A stretch of 5,504 nucleotides of DNA from an uncultured Eubacteriales bacterium (GTDB lineage Bacteria; Bacillota; Clostridia; Oscillospirales; Oscillospiraceae), in NCBI GenBank assembly GCA_902475515.1, contig CABSAB010000118.1, forward strand, positions 1 to 5,504, given 5' to 3'. The notes below the pieces were generated by a model. The model made no database searches. It had not been told where the DNA came from and saw nothing but the letters and a program-made list of their open reading frames with translations. A program made the position numbers and the translations under genes. Shown piece after piece: positions 1 through 5,504 of this stretch (the first letter of the stretch is position 1; each line of letters opens with the position of its first letter).

Positions 1-1104
1 AAGGTCGCAGCGGATGCAGTGGGGGGTATCCGCCACCACCCGGTCCTTCTTTGTGAAGCAGGTAATGGCGTTGGTGCCCTTGATCACGGGAACGCTCAGG
101 TCAAACTGGCTAATTCCCATCATGGGGCCGCCGGTGAGGACCTTATAGGGCTCCGCGCAGAAGCCCTCCGCCGCCTCGATCAGGTCCGTATAGGGGGTCC
201 CGATGGGCGCGATAAAGTTTTTGGGATTGGTAATAGCTCCGCCGGTGACTGTCACCCCACGGCGCACCAGGGGCATGCCCTGATAAACCGCGTCATAGAT
301 GGCCGCGCAGGTAGCGGTGTTAAATACGCCACAGCCCACCGCCGCCGGAAGGCCCCCCGGGGGCACCTGCCGTCCGGTGATGGTCTGGATCAGCTGCTTT
401 TCCGCACCCTGGGGATATTTGGTCTTCAACACCTGGACCACGACGTCTCCCCCAGCGGGGCATAGCTCCTTCAACGTCTGGATCGCCGCCTGCTTGTTGG
501 CCTCGATGCCGATATAGCCTTTCGGAAGATCGAATATCCTCAGCAGCACCCGAAGGCCGCCGATGACCCGCTCGGGGTTCTCCCGCAGGAGCCGGTCGTC
601 CGAGGTGATGTAGGGCTCGCACTCCGCGGCGTTGACGATGATGGTATCCAGCTTTCCAAGGCCGCTGGAGATCTTCACATCCGTTGGGAATGTGGCGCCG
701 CCCATACCGGAAATACCGGCCTCATGAATGCTCTTCATCAGTTCCTCTCCCGTCAATCCATCGATGTTCTCCCGGGGAACGATATCCGGGCACGGGGTAT
801 CCAGAAAATCGTTTTCAATGACCACGCTCATGACATTGGTCCCGTTCGGATGGGGCCGCGGCTCCACCGCCACCACCGTACCGGAGACGGAAGCGTGGAC
901 CGGAACGCAAAGTCCCGTGTTGTCGCCGATCTTCTGGCCAACCGTCACCGTATCACCCTTTTTCACCAGGGGATTGCAGGGCGCGCCGATGTGCATGGAC
1001 ATGGGGATCACCACCTGCTTTGGCGCCGGCAGCGTCTCAAAGGCCTTTTCGCAGGACAGGGATTTTTTGTCGTCGGGATGTACTCCGCCGAAAAACCCAG
1101 CCAT
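1..1104 (-). CDS. rnfC: Rnf electron transport complex subunit C, 3' end missing
   Basis: RnfC is the peripheral, NADH-facing subunit of the membrane Rnf complex, which couples electron flow between reduced ferredoxin and NAD+ to ion pumping. The reverse strand reads open for 368 codons from the ATG at 1104 to the left edge. It begins MAGFFGGVHPDDKK, close to the FKGGIHPPE-type start of RnfC. Family signatures follow in order: VVIPMSMHIGAP (about 31-42), a biotinyl/lipoyl-like segment with HASVSGTVVAVEPRPHPNG (70-88), the glycine-rich nucleotide-binding motif GMGGATFP (133-140), NAAECEPY (158-165), QVPPGGLP (246-253) and GGPMMG (325-330). The last residues, CIRC (363-366), are the first half of the usual C-terminal [4Fe-4S] ferredoxin motif, so roughly the last 70-100 residues lie outside the window. 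GAGAGGTG lies a few bases before the ATG as ribosome site. The remaining rnf genes would be expected to the left. The related PrdC is a less likely alternative. Confidence 0.92.
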   Translation of the reverse strand, partial: MAGFFGGVHPDDKKSLSCEKAFETLPAPKQVVIPMSMHIGAPCNPLVKKGDTVTVGQKIGDNTGLCVPVHASVSGTVVAVEPRPHPNGTNVMSVVIENDFLDTPCPDIVPRENIDGLTGEELMKSIHEAGISGMGGATFPTDVKISSGLGKLDTIIVNAAECEPYITSDDRLLRENPERVIGGLRVLLRIFDLPKGYIGIEANKQAAIQTLKELCPAGGDVVVQVLKTKYPQGAEKQLIQTITGRQVPPGGLPAAVGCGVFNTATCAAIYDAVYQGMPLVRRGVTVTGGAITNPKNFIAPIGTPYTDLIEAAEGFCAEPYKVLTGGPMMGISQFDLSVPVIKGTNAITCFTKKDRVVADTPHCIRCDL

Positions 1105-1173
1105 AATCTTCACCTCTCACTTTCTATTTCCGAAGCCCCGGACTCCGCCGGAGCGCATGGATTCACATAGTTT

Positions 1174-1202
1174 ATCATACCATGGGGCAGCTTTCTTGTC
1201 TA
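1174..1202 (-). promoter_or_regulatory. Predicted sigma-70-type promoter of rnfC
   Basis: On the minus strand TAGACA (1202-1197) is followed after exactly 17 bases by TATGAT (1179-1174). This predicts a transcript start near 1167 and a leader of about 60 nt before the rnfC ATG at 1104. No operator palindrome is evident in the leader. Called from sequence match only. Confidence 0.6.
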
Positions 1203-1285
1203 CGGCACATTTTACCGGAAAATGTTCAGAATGTATCCGGATTTTATAAGAAAGCAGAATAATTTGAAAAAGTTGAAAATTGCAC

Positions 1286-1314
1286 TTGAAATTTCTCCCG
1301 TGACCTGTTATAAT
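1286..1314 (+). promoter_or_regulatory. Strong promoter of the tRNA operon
   Basis: TTGAAA (1286-1291), a 17-base spacer and a perfect TATAAT (1309-1314), with TG one base upstream of the -10 (extended -10). The predicted start near 1321 is about 6 bases before the first tRNA, which fits a stable-RNA promoter with a very short 5' leader. The AT-rich stretch at about 1245-1285 could act as an UP element. Confidence 0.8.
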
Positions 1315-1326
1315 TCAATTTACATT

Positions 1327-1400
1327 GCGGGTGTAGTTCAATGGCAGAACATCAGCTTCCCAAGCTGAATACAGGGGTTCGATTCCCCCCACCCGCTCCA
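1327..1400 (+). tRNA. tRNA-Gly, anticodon CCC
   Basis: A 74-nt cloverleaf can be folded by eye. Acceptor GCGGGTG (1327-1333) pairs with CACCCGC (1390-1396), followed by discriminator T1397 and an encoded CCA (1398-1400). The D stem is GTTC/GAAC. The anticodon stem TCAGC/GCTGA encloses the loop TTCCCAA (1357-1363), giving anticodon CCC at 1359-1361, which reads GGG. The T loop is TTCGATT (1378-1384). The outer pair of the T stem, A1373 with C1389, is an A-C mismatch; the other four pairs are G-C. It shares a promoter and terminator with the tRNA-Val that starts 6 nt downstream. Confidence 0.95.
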
Positions 1401-1406
1401 AGCCAT

Positions 1407-1480
<74 letters not shown>

Positions 1481-1483
<3 letters not shown>

Positions 1484-1522
1484 AAAAGGAAGACCAGTCT
1501 GCGGACTGGTCTTCCTTTTTGG
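1481..1522. terminator. Bidirectional intrinsic terminator of the tRNA operon
   Basis: A perfect 19-bp inverted repeat (1481-1499 against 1504-1522) with loop TGCG. The core is GGAAGACCAGTC/GACTGGTCTTCC, flanked by A5 on the left and T5 on the right, so either strand yields a stem followed by five U. On the plus strand it ends the tRNA-Gly/Val transcript. On the minus strand it could stop read-through from the LysR gene before it runs antisense into the tRNAs. The first three bases are the CCA of tRNA-Val. Confidence 0.9.
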
Positions 1523-1539
1523 TACCAGATTCATTGAAT

Positions 1540-1720
1540 GGCGGAAATGAATTCCGCCTATGACAATTGTCTGCTTACGCAGCCAATTGATGCGCCACTT
1601 GGCGCGGCGGCCAGAAGGCCGCTGACCCGACCTGCTACATCTATAGTGTCGCGAATATACAAAATGATAATCCCCGGTTGCTGGCCGATTAGGCCATGCA
1701 GCCGGGGCTTTTTTATTTTT
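1540..1720 (+). other. Hairpin cluster: candidate small structured RNA or intergenic repeat
   Basis: No convincing protein gene lies between the tRNA terminator and the LysR stop codon. Instead four hairpins follow one another. H1 is GGCGGAA/TTCCGCC (1540-1558, 5-nt loop). H2 is CAATTG/CAATTG around CTGC-TTAC-GCAG with a single T/C mismatch (1564-1589). H3 is GCGCC-ACTT-GGCGC (1592-1605). H4 is GCGGCC-AGAA-GGCCGC (1607-1622). After about 50 less structured bases comes a strong terminator-like hairpin with a T tract (1672-1720). This order fits a plus-strand non-coding RNA of roughly 180 nt, but I see no convincing dedicated promoter, so it could also be read-through past the tRNA terminator or a dispersed intergenic repeat. 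I do not recognise it as a known RNA family. Confidence 0.35.
1672..1720 (+). terminator. Intrinsic terminator-like hairpin with T tract
   Basis: CCCCGGTTGC (1672-1681) pairs with GCAGCCGGGG (1698-1707) with one G-T pair. It is extended by TGGCC/GGCCA around loop GATTA, with T1697 bulged. C, T6, A, T5 follow. The T tract lies on the plus strand, so it best terminates rightward transcripts (the hairpin cluster or tRNA read-through) before they run antisense into the LysR gene. For the LysR transcript the same hairpin is followed only by ATTATCATTTT, which is a weaker stop. Confidence 0.8.
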
Positions 1721-1752
1721 CCCACTGTGCGGCCCATAACGCGGACTCAGCG

Positions 1753-2637
1753 CTACGGTTTCTCCCCTTGCAGGATCGTCAATACATTCTGCACCACCGG
1801 ACGGAAGTCGTCTTTCATATAGGCCGCCACCACACACATATCGCCGGAGGGCAGCGGAACTGTTCGCACGGCACTTTCGTGGCCCAAGCGGGTGTTCTGG
1901 TCCAAAAGCCCAATGCCCACGCCCATTTCCACGCATAGGATCAGGGATTCCAGGCTTCTGGGCTGCCGCACGACATTGGGCGTAAAGCCGCTGTCCTGGC
2001 ATTGGGCAATGAACCGGTCGTAGCCCACCGGCGATTCCTGGGGCGAGATCACCACAAAGTTCTCCCCCGCCAGTTGCTCCATGGAAAGGTGCTGCTGGTT
2101 CGCCATGGGATGGTTCCGGTGAATGGCGATGGCAGGCGGCTGGGAAAAAATCTTCACACTGTCAAACTGCTCCTCGGTCTCCACGTCAAAATCCAGCGTC
2201 ACGATCATATCATAGTGCCCGTTTCGCAGGCCGCTCCGCAGATTGGAAAAGGAGTTCCGTTCCAGCTCGAGCTCTAAATTTTTGTAGAGCGCCTGGGCCA
2301 GATTCAGCCGGGTCAGGAGTACGGAGTTTACCTCCTGTCCCTCCAGAATGCCAATATGCAGCACAGCCTCCTCCCGCCGGGCCAGATTTCCGGCCTGCTC
2401 GAACAGCTGGTCCAGCTCCTGCGGCATATCTTTCATATATTCATAGAGCATCCGGCCCGCCGCAGTCAGCTGCACGGACCGTTTGGTCCGGTGAAACAGG
2501 GCAAAGTCCAGTTCCTGTTCCATCTGGGCGATCTGCTTAGAGACATTAGGCTGCGCGGTGTAGAGCCGCCGGGCAGCTTCGGAGAAGTTCCCGCACTTTG
2601 CCACCTCGACAAAATATTTTATCTTCGTCAAATTCAT
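1753..2637 (-). CDS. LysR-type transcriptional regulator
   Basis: A 294-residue protein, the normal LysR-family length. The N-terminal winged helix-turn-helix covers about residues 1-65: it starts MNLTKIKYFVEVAKCGNFSE and continues with AARRLYTAQPNVSKQIAQME, LFHRTKRSVQLTAAG. The linker helix follows (about 65-90). The rest is the two-lobed periplasmic-binding-like effector domain, with typical segments LHIGILEG and GVGIGLLDQ. I chose the ATG at 2637: AAGGGGG lies 8 bases upstream, and the predicted promoter puts the transcript start near 2657, so the in-frame GTG at 2661 should not be in the mRNA. The gene is divergent from the flavoprotein operon, the standard LysR arrangement, so it probably controls that operon and itself in response to a small molecule. 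The effector is not readable from sequence. It ends with TAG at 1753. Confidence 0.95.
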   Translation of the reverse strand: MNLTKIKYFVEVAKCGNFSEAARRLYTAQPNVSKQIAQMEQELDFALFHRTKRSVQLTAAGRMLYEYMKDMPQELDQLFEQAGNLARREEAVLHIGILEGQEVNSVLLTRLNLAQALYKNLELELERNSFSNLRSGLRNGHYDMIVTLDFDVETEEQFDSVKIFSQPPAIAIHRNHPMANQQHLSMEQLAGENFVVISPQESPVGYDRFIAQCQDSGFTPNVVRQPRSLESLILCVEMGVGIGLLDQNTRLGHESAVRTVPLPSGDMCVVAAYMKDDFRPVVQNVLTILQGEKP

Positions 2638-2663
2638 CTGCAGATCCCCCTTTTTTCGCACCT

Positions 2664-2692
2664 ATCATAGCATGTTCACAGAATCCATGCAA
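2664..2692 (-). promoter_or_regulatory. Predicted promoter of the LysR gene
   Basis: On the minus strand TTGCAT (2692-2687), a 17-base spacer and TATGAT (2669-2664) preceded by TGC (extended -10). The predicted start near 2657 leaves a leader of about 20 nt carrying the AAGGGGG ribosome site. This settles the ATG at 2637 as the start rather than the upstream GTG. Confidence 0.7.
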
Positions 2693-2714
2693 TACTTTTT
2701 GTGCAAAAACACCA

Positions 2715-2739
2715 CAAATGCGGCGATGTATTCCATTTG
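2715..2739. promoter_or_regulatory. Inverted repeat, possible LysR recognition site
   Basis: CAAATG (2715-2720) and CATTTG (2734-2739) are perfect inverted copies separated by 13 bases. The centre is about 75 bases upstream of the predicted start of the flavoprotein operon and just upstream of the LysR -35 box, near where LysR-family recognition sites usually sit. Assignment is by position and symmetry only. Confidence 0.35.
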
Positions 2740-2764
2740 GTATATTAAAATTGCCGATTTAGAT

Positions 2765-2780
2765 ATTTCACAAGCGAAAT
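2765..2780. promoter_or_regulatory. Inverted repeat over the -35 box, possible LysR activation site
   Basis: ATTTC (2765-2769) and GAAAT (2776-2780) flank ACAAGC. The element contains a T-N11-A spacing (T2766 to A2778), the loose core of LysR boxes, and it overlaps the -35 hexamer of the operon promoter. This is where the activation half-site of LysR regulators usually lies. The motif is short and AT-rich, so chance is possible. Confidence 0.4.
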
Positions 2781-2795
2781 GACTTCCCGTATACT
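2767..2795 (+). promoter_or_regulatory. Predicted promoter of the flavoprotein-dehydrogenase-OYE operon
   Basis: TTCACA (2767-2772, one mismatch to TTGACA), a 17-base spacer and TATACT (2790-2795). The predicted start near 2802 gives a leader of about 32 nt that contains the GGGAGG ribosome site (2820-2825). It faces away from the LysR promoter, and the two -35 boxes are about 75 bases apart. Confidence 0.65.
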
Positions 2796-2833
2796 GAAAC
2801 CGCAAGGGAATCAAAACAAGGGAGGAAATTTTT

Positions 2834-3799
2834 ATGAAGATCTTAGGCATCTCCGCCGGCACCAATGGCGGCAGCAACGACGCCATGTGCAAAGAAGCCC
2901 TCATGGCCGCGAAGGAATGCGGCGCCGAGGTGGAATTCATCAACCTCCACAAGCTGAACATCCGACACTGCACCGGCTGCAAGGCCTGTGTGATGAGCCT
3001 GTTCTCCGGCCGGGGCAACGCCTGCGTGCTGAAGGATGACTTCCAGTGGCTGGTGGATCAAATGTATGACGCGGACGGCATTGTCTGGGCGGTGCCCATC
3101 TTTGAAAAATGCGCTCCCGGCATCTTCCACACGGTCATGGACCGTTTCGGCCCCCGGCTGGACCGGGGCAATGTAATGATCGCCCAGAAGATCGCCGAGC
3201 AGGGCGGCAAGCCCATCGACCCCAAGTATCTGAAAGAGAAGGTCGTGTCCTATATGGGCATCGGCGGCTCCGATTGGGCCACCCGCATTCAGTGCGACTT
3301 CAACACCCAGGCCATGACCCCCAAGTGGACGGTCATCGACAACGAGTGCTTCCAATGGTCCCTGGCCATTATCATGAATGACGATGCCATCGCCCGGGCG
3401 CACCGGATCGGCAAAAACCTGGCGGAAGCCGCAAAGAAGATCGCAGACGGCACCTTTACCCCGCCCCACGGCATCATCGGCGAGGACTACAAAGGTCCCG
3501 CCGGCGTATGTCCCCACTGCAAGAGCAACAACTTCTATCTCCAGGAGGACGGCGTGGCCATCTGCTGCACCTGCGGCACCGAGGGGAAGATCGACAACGT
3601 GGACGGCAAGTATGTTTTCTCCTTTGACGAAGAAAAATGGCTGCCACACGCCCACGATTCCATCTCCGGAAAGTTTATTCACGGCGACGACATTCAGAAC
3701 AACGAAGGGAAAGCCCGGGCCTCCATGCAAACCGAAGAAGCAAAGGCCAGAAAGAAAAAATACGCGGAGTTCATTCAGGCCTCTGTGCCTGAGGCATGA
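2834..3799 (+). CDS. Flavodoxin-fold iron-sulfur flavoprotein with C-terminal zinc ribbon
   Basis: A 321-residue cytoplasmic redox protein. Residues 1 to about 200 resemble the NADPH-dependent FMN reductase/iron-sulfur flavoprotein (Isf) family. The first strand and phosphate-binding loop is MKILGISAGTNGGSND; the cysteine cluster is C46-x2-C49-x2-C52 (CTGCKAC) with a fourth Cys at 64 just before LKDDF; and the flavin-loop segment is DGIVWAVPIF (81-90). The fourth Cys is 11 residues after the third, a longer gap than the compact Isf motif, so [4Fe-4S] binding is likely but not certain. Residues 226-247 add a CPHC...CCTC zinc-ribbon or rubredoxin-like knuckle, followed by a charged, Lys/Glu-rich tail. 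There is no signal peptide or membrane segment. GGGAGG lies 8 bases before the ATG. First gene of the operon, 18 bases ahead of the dehydrogenase. Likely role, inferred: one- or two-electron transfer to or from the downstream enzymes. Confidence 0.85.
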   Translation: MKILGISAGTNGGSNDAMCKEALMAAKECGAEVEFINLHKLNIRHCTGCKACVMSLFSGRGNACVLKDDFQWLVDQMYDADGIVWAVPIFEKCAPGIFHTVMDRFGPRLDRGNVMIAQKIAEQGGKPIDPKYLKEKVVSYMGIGGSDWATRIQCDFNTQAMTPKWTVIDNECFQWSLAIIMNDDAIARAHRIGKNLAEAAKKIADGTFTPPHGIIGEDYKGPAGVCPHCKSNNFYLQEDGVAICCTCGTEGKIDNVDGKYVFSFDEEKWLPHAHDSISGKFIHGDDIQNNEGKARASMQTEEAKARKKKYAEFIQASVPEA

Positions 3800-3817
3800 A
3801 AGAAAGGAGTACATAGC

Positions 3818-4879
3818 ATGAAAACAATCGCGCTTTACGGAAAGAAAGACGCCCGAATGGTGGAGAAGGAAAAGCCCACCGCCGGAGCAAATCAACTGGT
3901 GGTGAAAATCGACTATGTGGGCATCTGCGGCACCGACGTGGAATTTTATCAGGCGGGAGCCGTGCCGCCCTTTGTACAGCTGCCCATGGTGCTGGGCCAT
4001 GAGAACGTGGGCACCGTGGTAGAAGTGGGCGAGGGTGTCACCGATTTCAAGGTGGGCGATCAGATTCTCTGCGGCCCTCCCTCCCACTGTGCCGAGGACT
4101 GCCCCTCCTGCCGGCAGGGCAAGACCAACATCTGCATCAACGGCTTCCCCCGCACCGCCGGCATCGGCGGCCCCGACGGCGGCTATGCAGAGTATATGCT
4201 GGTGCGGGATGTAAAGCACACCATGCTCGTAAAGGTCCCCGAAGGGGTGGACCCCAAGGATGCGGTGCTGTTTGACGTGATCTGCGTCTCCCTCCACGGC
4301 GTGCGCAATTCCGCGTTTAAGTTCGGCGACAATGTGGTGGTCTCCGGCACCGGCCCTATTGGCCTTGCCGCCATCCAGTGTCTGAAGGCCGCCGGTGCAA
4401 ACAAGATTATTGCCTTGGGCACTACCTCCTCCAAGGAGCCCATTATCAAGGCCTACGGCGCGGACTATTTCATCAACTCCAAGGAGTGCGAAAATCTGGC
4501 CGCCGAAGTTCAAAAGATTCTCGGAAATGAAGTGGGCGCCGATGTGGTCTACGAGTGCGCGGGCAATATGACCTCCATGGCCAACTGCGTCTACCAGTGC
4601 GTGAAGCCCGGCGGACAGGTCAGCATCATCGGCACCATCCAAGAGCCTATGGCGAATCTGGTGCCCGGTCAGTTCTCCATCCATGAGCCGAACTTCCAGT
4701 TCTCCTTCACCTACACCCAGGAGGACGTACAGATCTATCTGGATATGGTTGCCTCCGGCAAGATGCACTTCCCGGGGATGGTCACGGACATTATCTCCCT
4801 GGATGACGCCGTGGAAAAGGGCCTGGACCGCAAGGACCGTAAGGGAATGCTGAAAATTCTCATTGATCCGTCTTTGTAA
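3818..4879 (+). CDS. Zinc-dependent medium-chain alcohol dehydrogenase
   Basis: A 353-residue member of the sorbitol/threonine dehydrogenase branch of medium-chain dehydrogenases, oxidising an alcohol or reducing a ketone with a nicotinamide cofactor. Catalytic zinc ligands are C37 (GICGTD), H61-E62 (GHE) and probably D153 (LFDVI). The structural-zinc lobe has C91, C95, C98 and C106; the first gap is three residues instead of the usual two. The Rossmann motif is GTGPIG (177-182). The end of the second strand reads ALGTTSSK (199-206), without the acidic residue that selects NAD(H) and with Ser/Lys instead, which suggests NADP(H). The start has AAAGGAG (3803-3809) 8 bases upstream. It sits 18 bases after the flavoprotein stop and 46 bases before the OYE start with no terminator, so it is co-transcribed. 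The substrate cannot be assigned; threonine or polyol dehydrogenase labels would be over-specific. Confidence 0.93.
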   Translation: MKTIALYGKKDARMVEKEKPTAGANQLVVKIDYVGICGTDVEFYQAGAVPPFVQLPMVLGHENVGTVVEVGEGVTDFKVGDQILCGPPSHCAEDCPSCRQGKTNICINGFPRTAGIGGPDGGYAEYMLVRDVKHTMLVKVPEGVDPKDAVLFDVICVSLHGVRNSAFKFGDNVVVSGTGPIGLAAIQCLKAAGANKIIALGTTSSKEPIIKAYGADYFINSKECENLAAEVQKILGNEVGADVVYECAGNMTSMANCVYQCVKPGGQVSIIGTIQEPMANLVPGQFSIHEPNFQFSFTYTQEDVQIYLDMVASGKMHFPGMVTDIISLDDAVEKGLDRKDRKGMLKILIDPSL

Positions 4880-4925
4880 GGACAGCCGCCCGCACGATAG
4901 GAACCAAATCATTGGAGGAATCAAC

Positions 4926-5504
4926 ATGAACAACTATCCGAACGCACTGACCCCCGTCCGCATTGGCGGGGTGCTGCTTAAGAACCGAATCGTCTCAGCA
5001 CCGTCCACCATGCACTCCCTCAGCAATGGGGAGCTGTATCCATCAGAGGATGCCATTTCGTTCTTTGAATCCCGGGCCCGGGCAGGCGTAGGCATGGTCA
5101 CGGTGGCGGGACTGAAGGTGGGCAAGGACGTTGCCGACGACGGCCAAAACACCGCCTGGGACGTGAATCAGCCCAACCACCGGAACAAGCTCATGGAGCT
5201 GGTGGAACGGGTGCACTTCTACGGTGCGAAGATCTCCATGGAGCTCATTGGCATCTTCCCCGAGGGCTATACCGTTTCCGATGGCTGCTCCATTATGGGC
5301 TGGGCCACCGGGCACGAGATCACCCAGGAGGCCATGCAGGCCTTCAAGGAGGAATGGGCCCAGGCAGCAGCGGACCTGGTGGAATGCGGCTTTGATGCCA
5401 TTTTAATTCACTCGGGCCACAGTGTTCCCCTGGCGCAGTTCCTTTCGCCCCTGACCAATAAGCGCACCGATGAATACGGCGGTGGGATTGTGCATACCGG
5501 CAGA
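4926..5504 (+). CDS. Old Yellow Enzyme-family NADH:flavin oxidoreductase, N-terminal part
   Basis: The first 193 residues of an FMN-binding TIM-barrel enzyme; the frame is open to the right edge. Start ATG 4926 has GGAGG (4914-4918) 7 bases upstream. Family features: ALTPVRIGGVLLKNRIVSAP (7-26), the first barrel strand with the FMN-contacting segment; FFESRARAGVGMVTVAG (46-62); and LSPLTNKRTDEYGG (173-186). Relatives include 2,4-dienoyl-CoA reductase, BaiCD/BaiH-type bile-acid enzymes, cinnamate reductase and trimethylamine dehydrogenase; many of these add a [4Fe-4S] site and an NAD(P)H/FAD domain for about 640-680 residues in all. That part lies outside the window. The active-site segment reads HSGHSVPLAQF where relatives usually have HGAHGYL, so the conserved Tyr is Val, and the usual SLENR after YGG is GIVHTGR. 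The reaction direction and substrate are therefore uncertain. Third gene of the LysR-linked operon. Confidence 0.88.
   Translation, partial: MNNYPNALTPVRIGGVLLKNRIVSAPSTMHSLSNGELYPSEDAISFFESRARAGVGMVTVAGLKVGKDVADDGQNTAWDVNQPNHRNKLMELVERVHFYGAKISMELIGIFPEGYTVSDGCSIMGWATGHEITQEAMQAFKEEWAQAAADLVECGFDAILIHSGHSVPLAQFLSPLTNKRTDEYGGGIVHTGR

Noticed and set aside
1..1104. PrdC (proline-reductase-linked RnfC homologue) as an alternative name
   Set aside because: The N-terminus and GMGGATFP/NAAECEPY motifs fit ordinary RnfC well and no proline reductase gene is visible; the missing C-terminus and left neighbours would settle it.
19..1170. Several 70-170 codon plus-strand frames
   Set aside because: They lie opposite rnfC, which has continuous family motifs over the whole stretch; none has a ribosome site or recognisable domain.
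1203..1285. Small gene or riboswitch between rnfC and the tRNA promoter
   Set aside because: Plain AT-rich spacer; no ribosome site with a frame and no strong stem-loop.
2638..2661. GTG at 2661 as LysR start, adding eight residues (MRKKGDLQ)
   Set aside because: It lies upstream of the predicted transcript start, has no ribosome site, and would bury the AAGGGGG site of the ATG at 2637 in coding sequence.
2761..2780. Rex redox-repressor site (TTCACAA seen at 2767-2773)
   Set aside because: Only one half-site is present; the partner half TTGTGAA is missing upstream.
2843..4933. A 696-codon open frame on the minus strand opposite the flavoprotein and dehydrogenase genes
   Set aside because: It is antisense to two genes with clear family motifs, its translation is a His/Gly/Leu/Val-rich low-information sequence without domains, and a G/C-rich codon bias on the plus strand removes stops from this frame.

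Overview
The window looks like a chromosomal segment of an anaerobic Firmicute, most likely a gut Clostridia/Oscillospiraceae-type bacterium. This is an inference from four things seen here: a G/C-rich third-position codon style combined with low-GC Firmicute-like promoters and strong GGAGG ribosome sites, tRNA genes with encoded CCA, an Rnf-complex subunit, and flavin/iron-sulfur/zinc redox enzymes typical of strict anaerobes. No species can be named from the sequence.

Layout. Bases 1-1104 (minus strand) hold the first 368 codons of rnfC, the NADH-oxidising, Fe-S-carrying subunit of the Rnf ferredoxin:NAD+ oxidoreductase. The gene runs off the left edge, and a good promoter lies at 1174-1202. 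Divergent from it, at 1286-1522, is a compact stable-RNA operon: an extended -10 promoter, tRNA-Gly(CCC), a 6-nt gap, tRNA-Val(CAC), and a perfect 19-bp terminator hairpin that works in either direction. Bases 1523-1720 contain no gene but hold four consecutive short-loop hairpins followed by a strong terminator-like hairpin with a T tract. This is a candidate small structured RNA or intergenic repeat element.

From 1753 rightwards is a self-contained regulated locus. A LysR-type regulator (1753-2637, minus) diverges from an apparent operon of at least three genes on the plus strand: a flavodoxin-fold Fe-S flavoprotein with an added C-terminal zinc ribbon (2834-3799), a zinc-dependent medium-chain dehydrogenase (3818-4879), and the N-terminal part of an Old Yellow Enzyme-family NADH:flavin oxidoreductase (4926 to the right edge). 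Both divergent promoters can be read with 17-bp spacers. Two inverted repeats between them, one overlapping the operon's -35 box, are plausible LysR-family binding sites.

Interpretation. The classic LysR/divergent-operon design suggests that a small molecule switches on the operon. The enzymes could cooperate on one organic substrate: alcohol/ketone interconversion by the dehydrogenase, C=C reduction or oxidation by the OYE-family enzyme, and electron supply or disposal by the Fe-S flavoprotein. The substrate cannot be read from the sequence. The OYE-family enzyme has an altered active-site motif (HSGHSVPL where relatives usually have HGAHGYL), so its chemistry may not be the standard enoate reduction. 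This operon and the hairpin cluster at 1540-1720 are the parts most worth following up.
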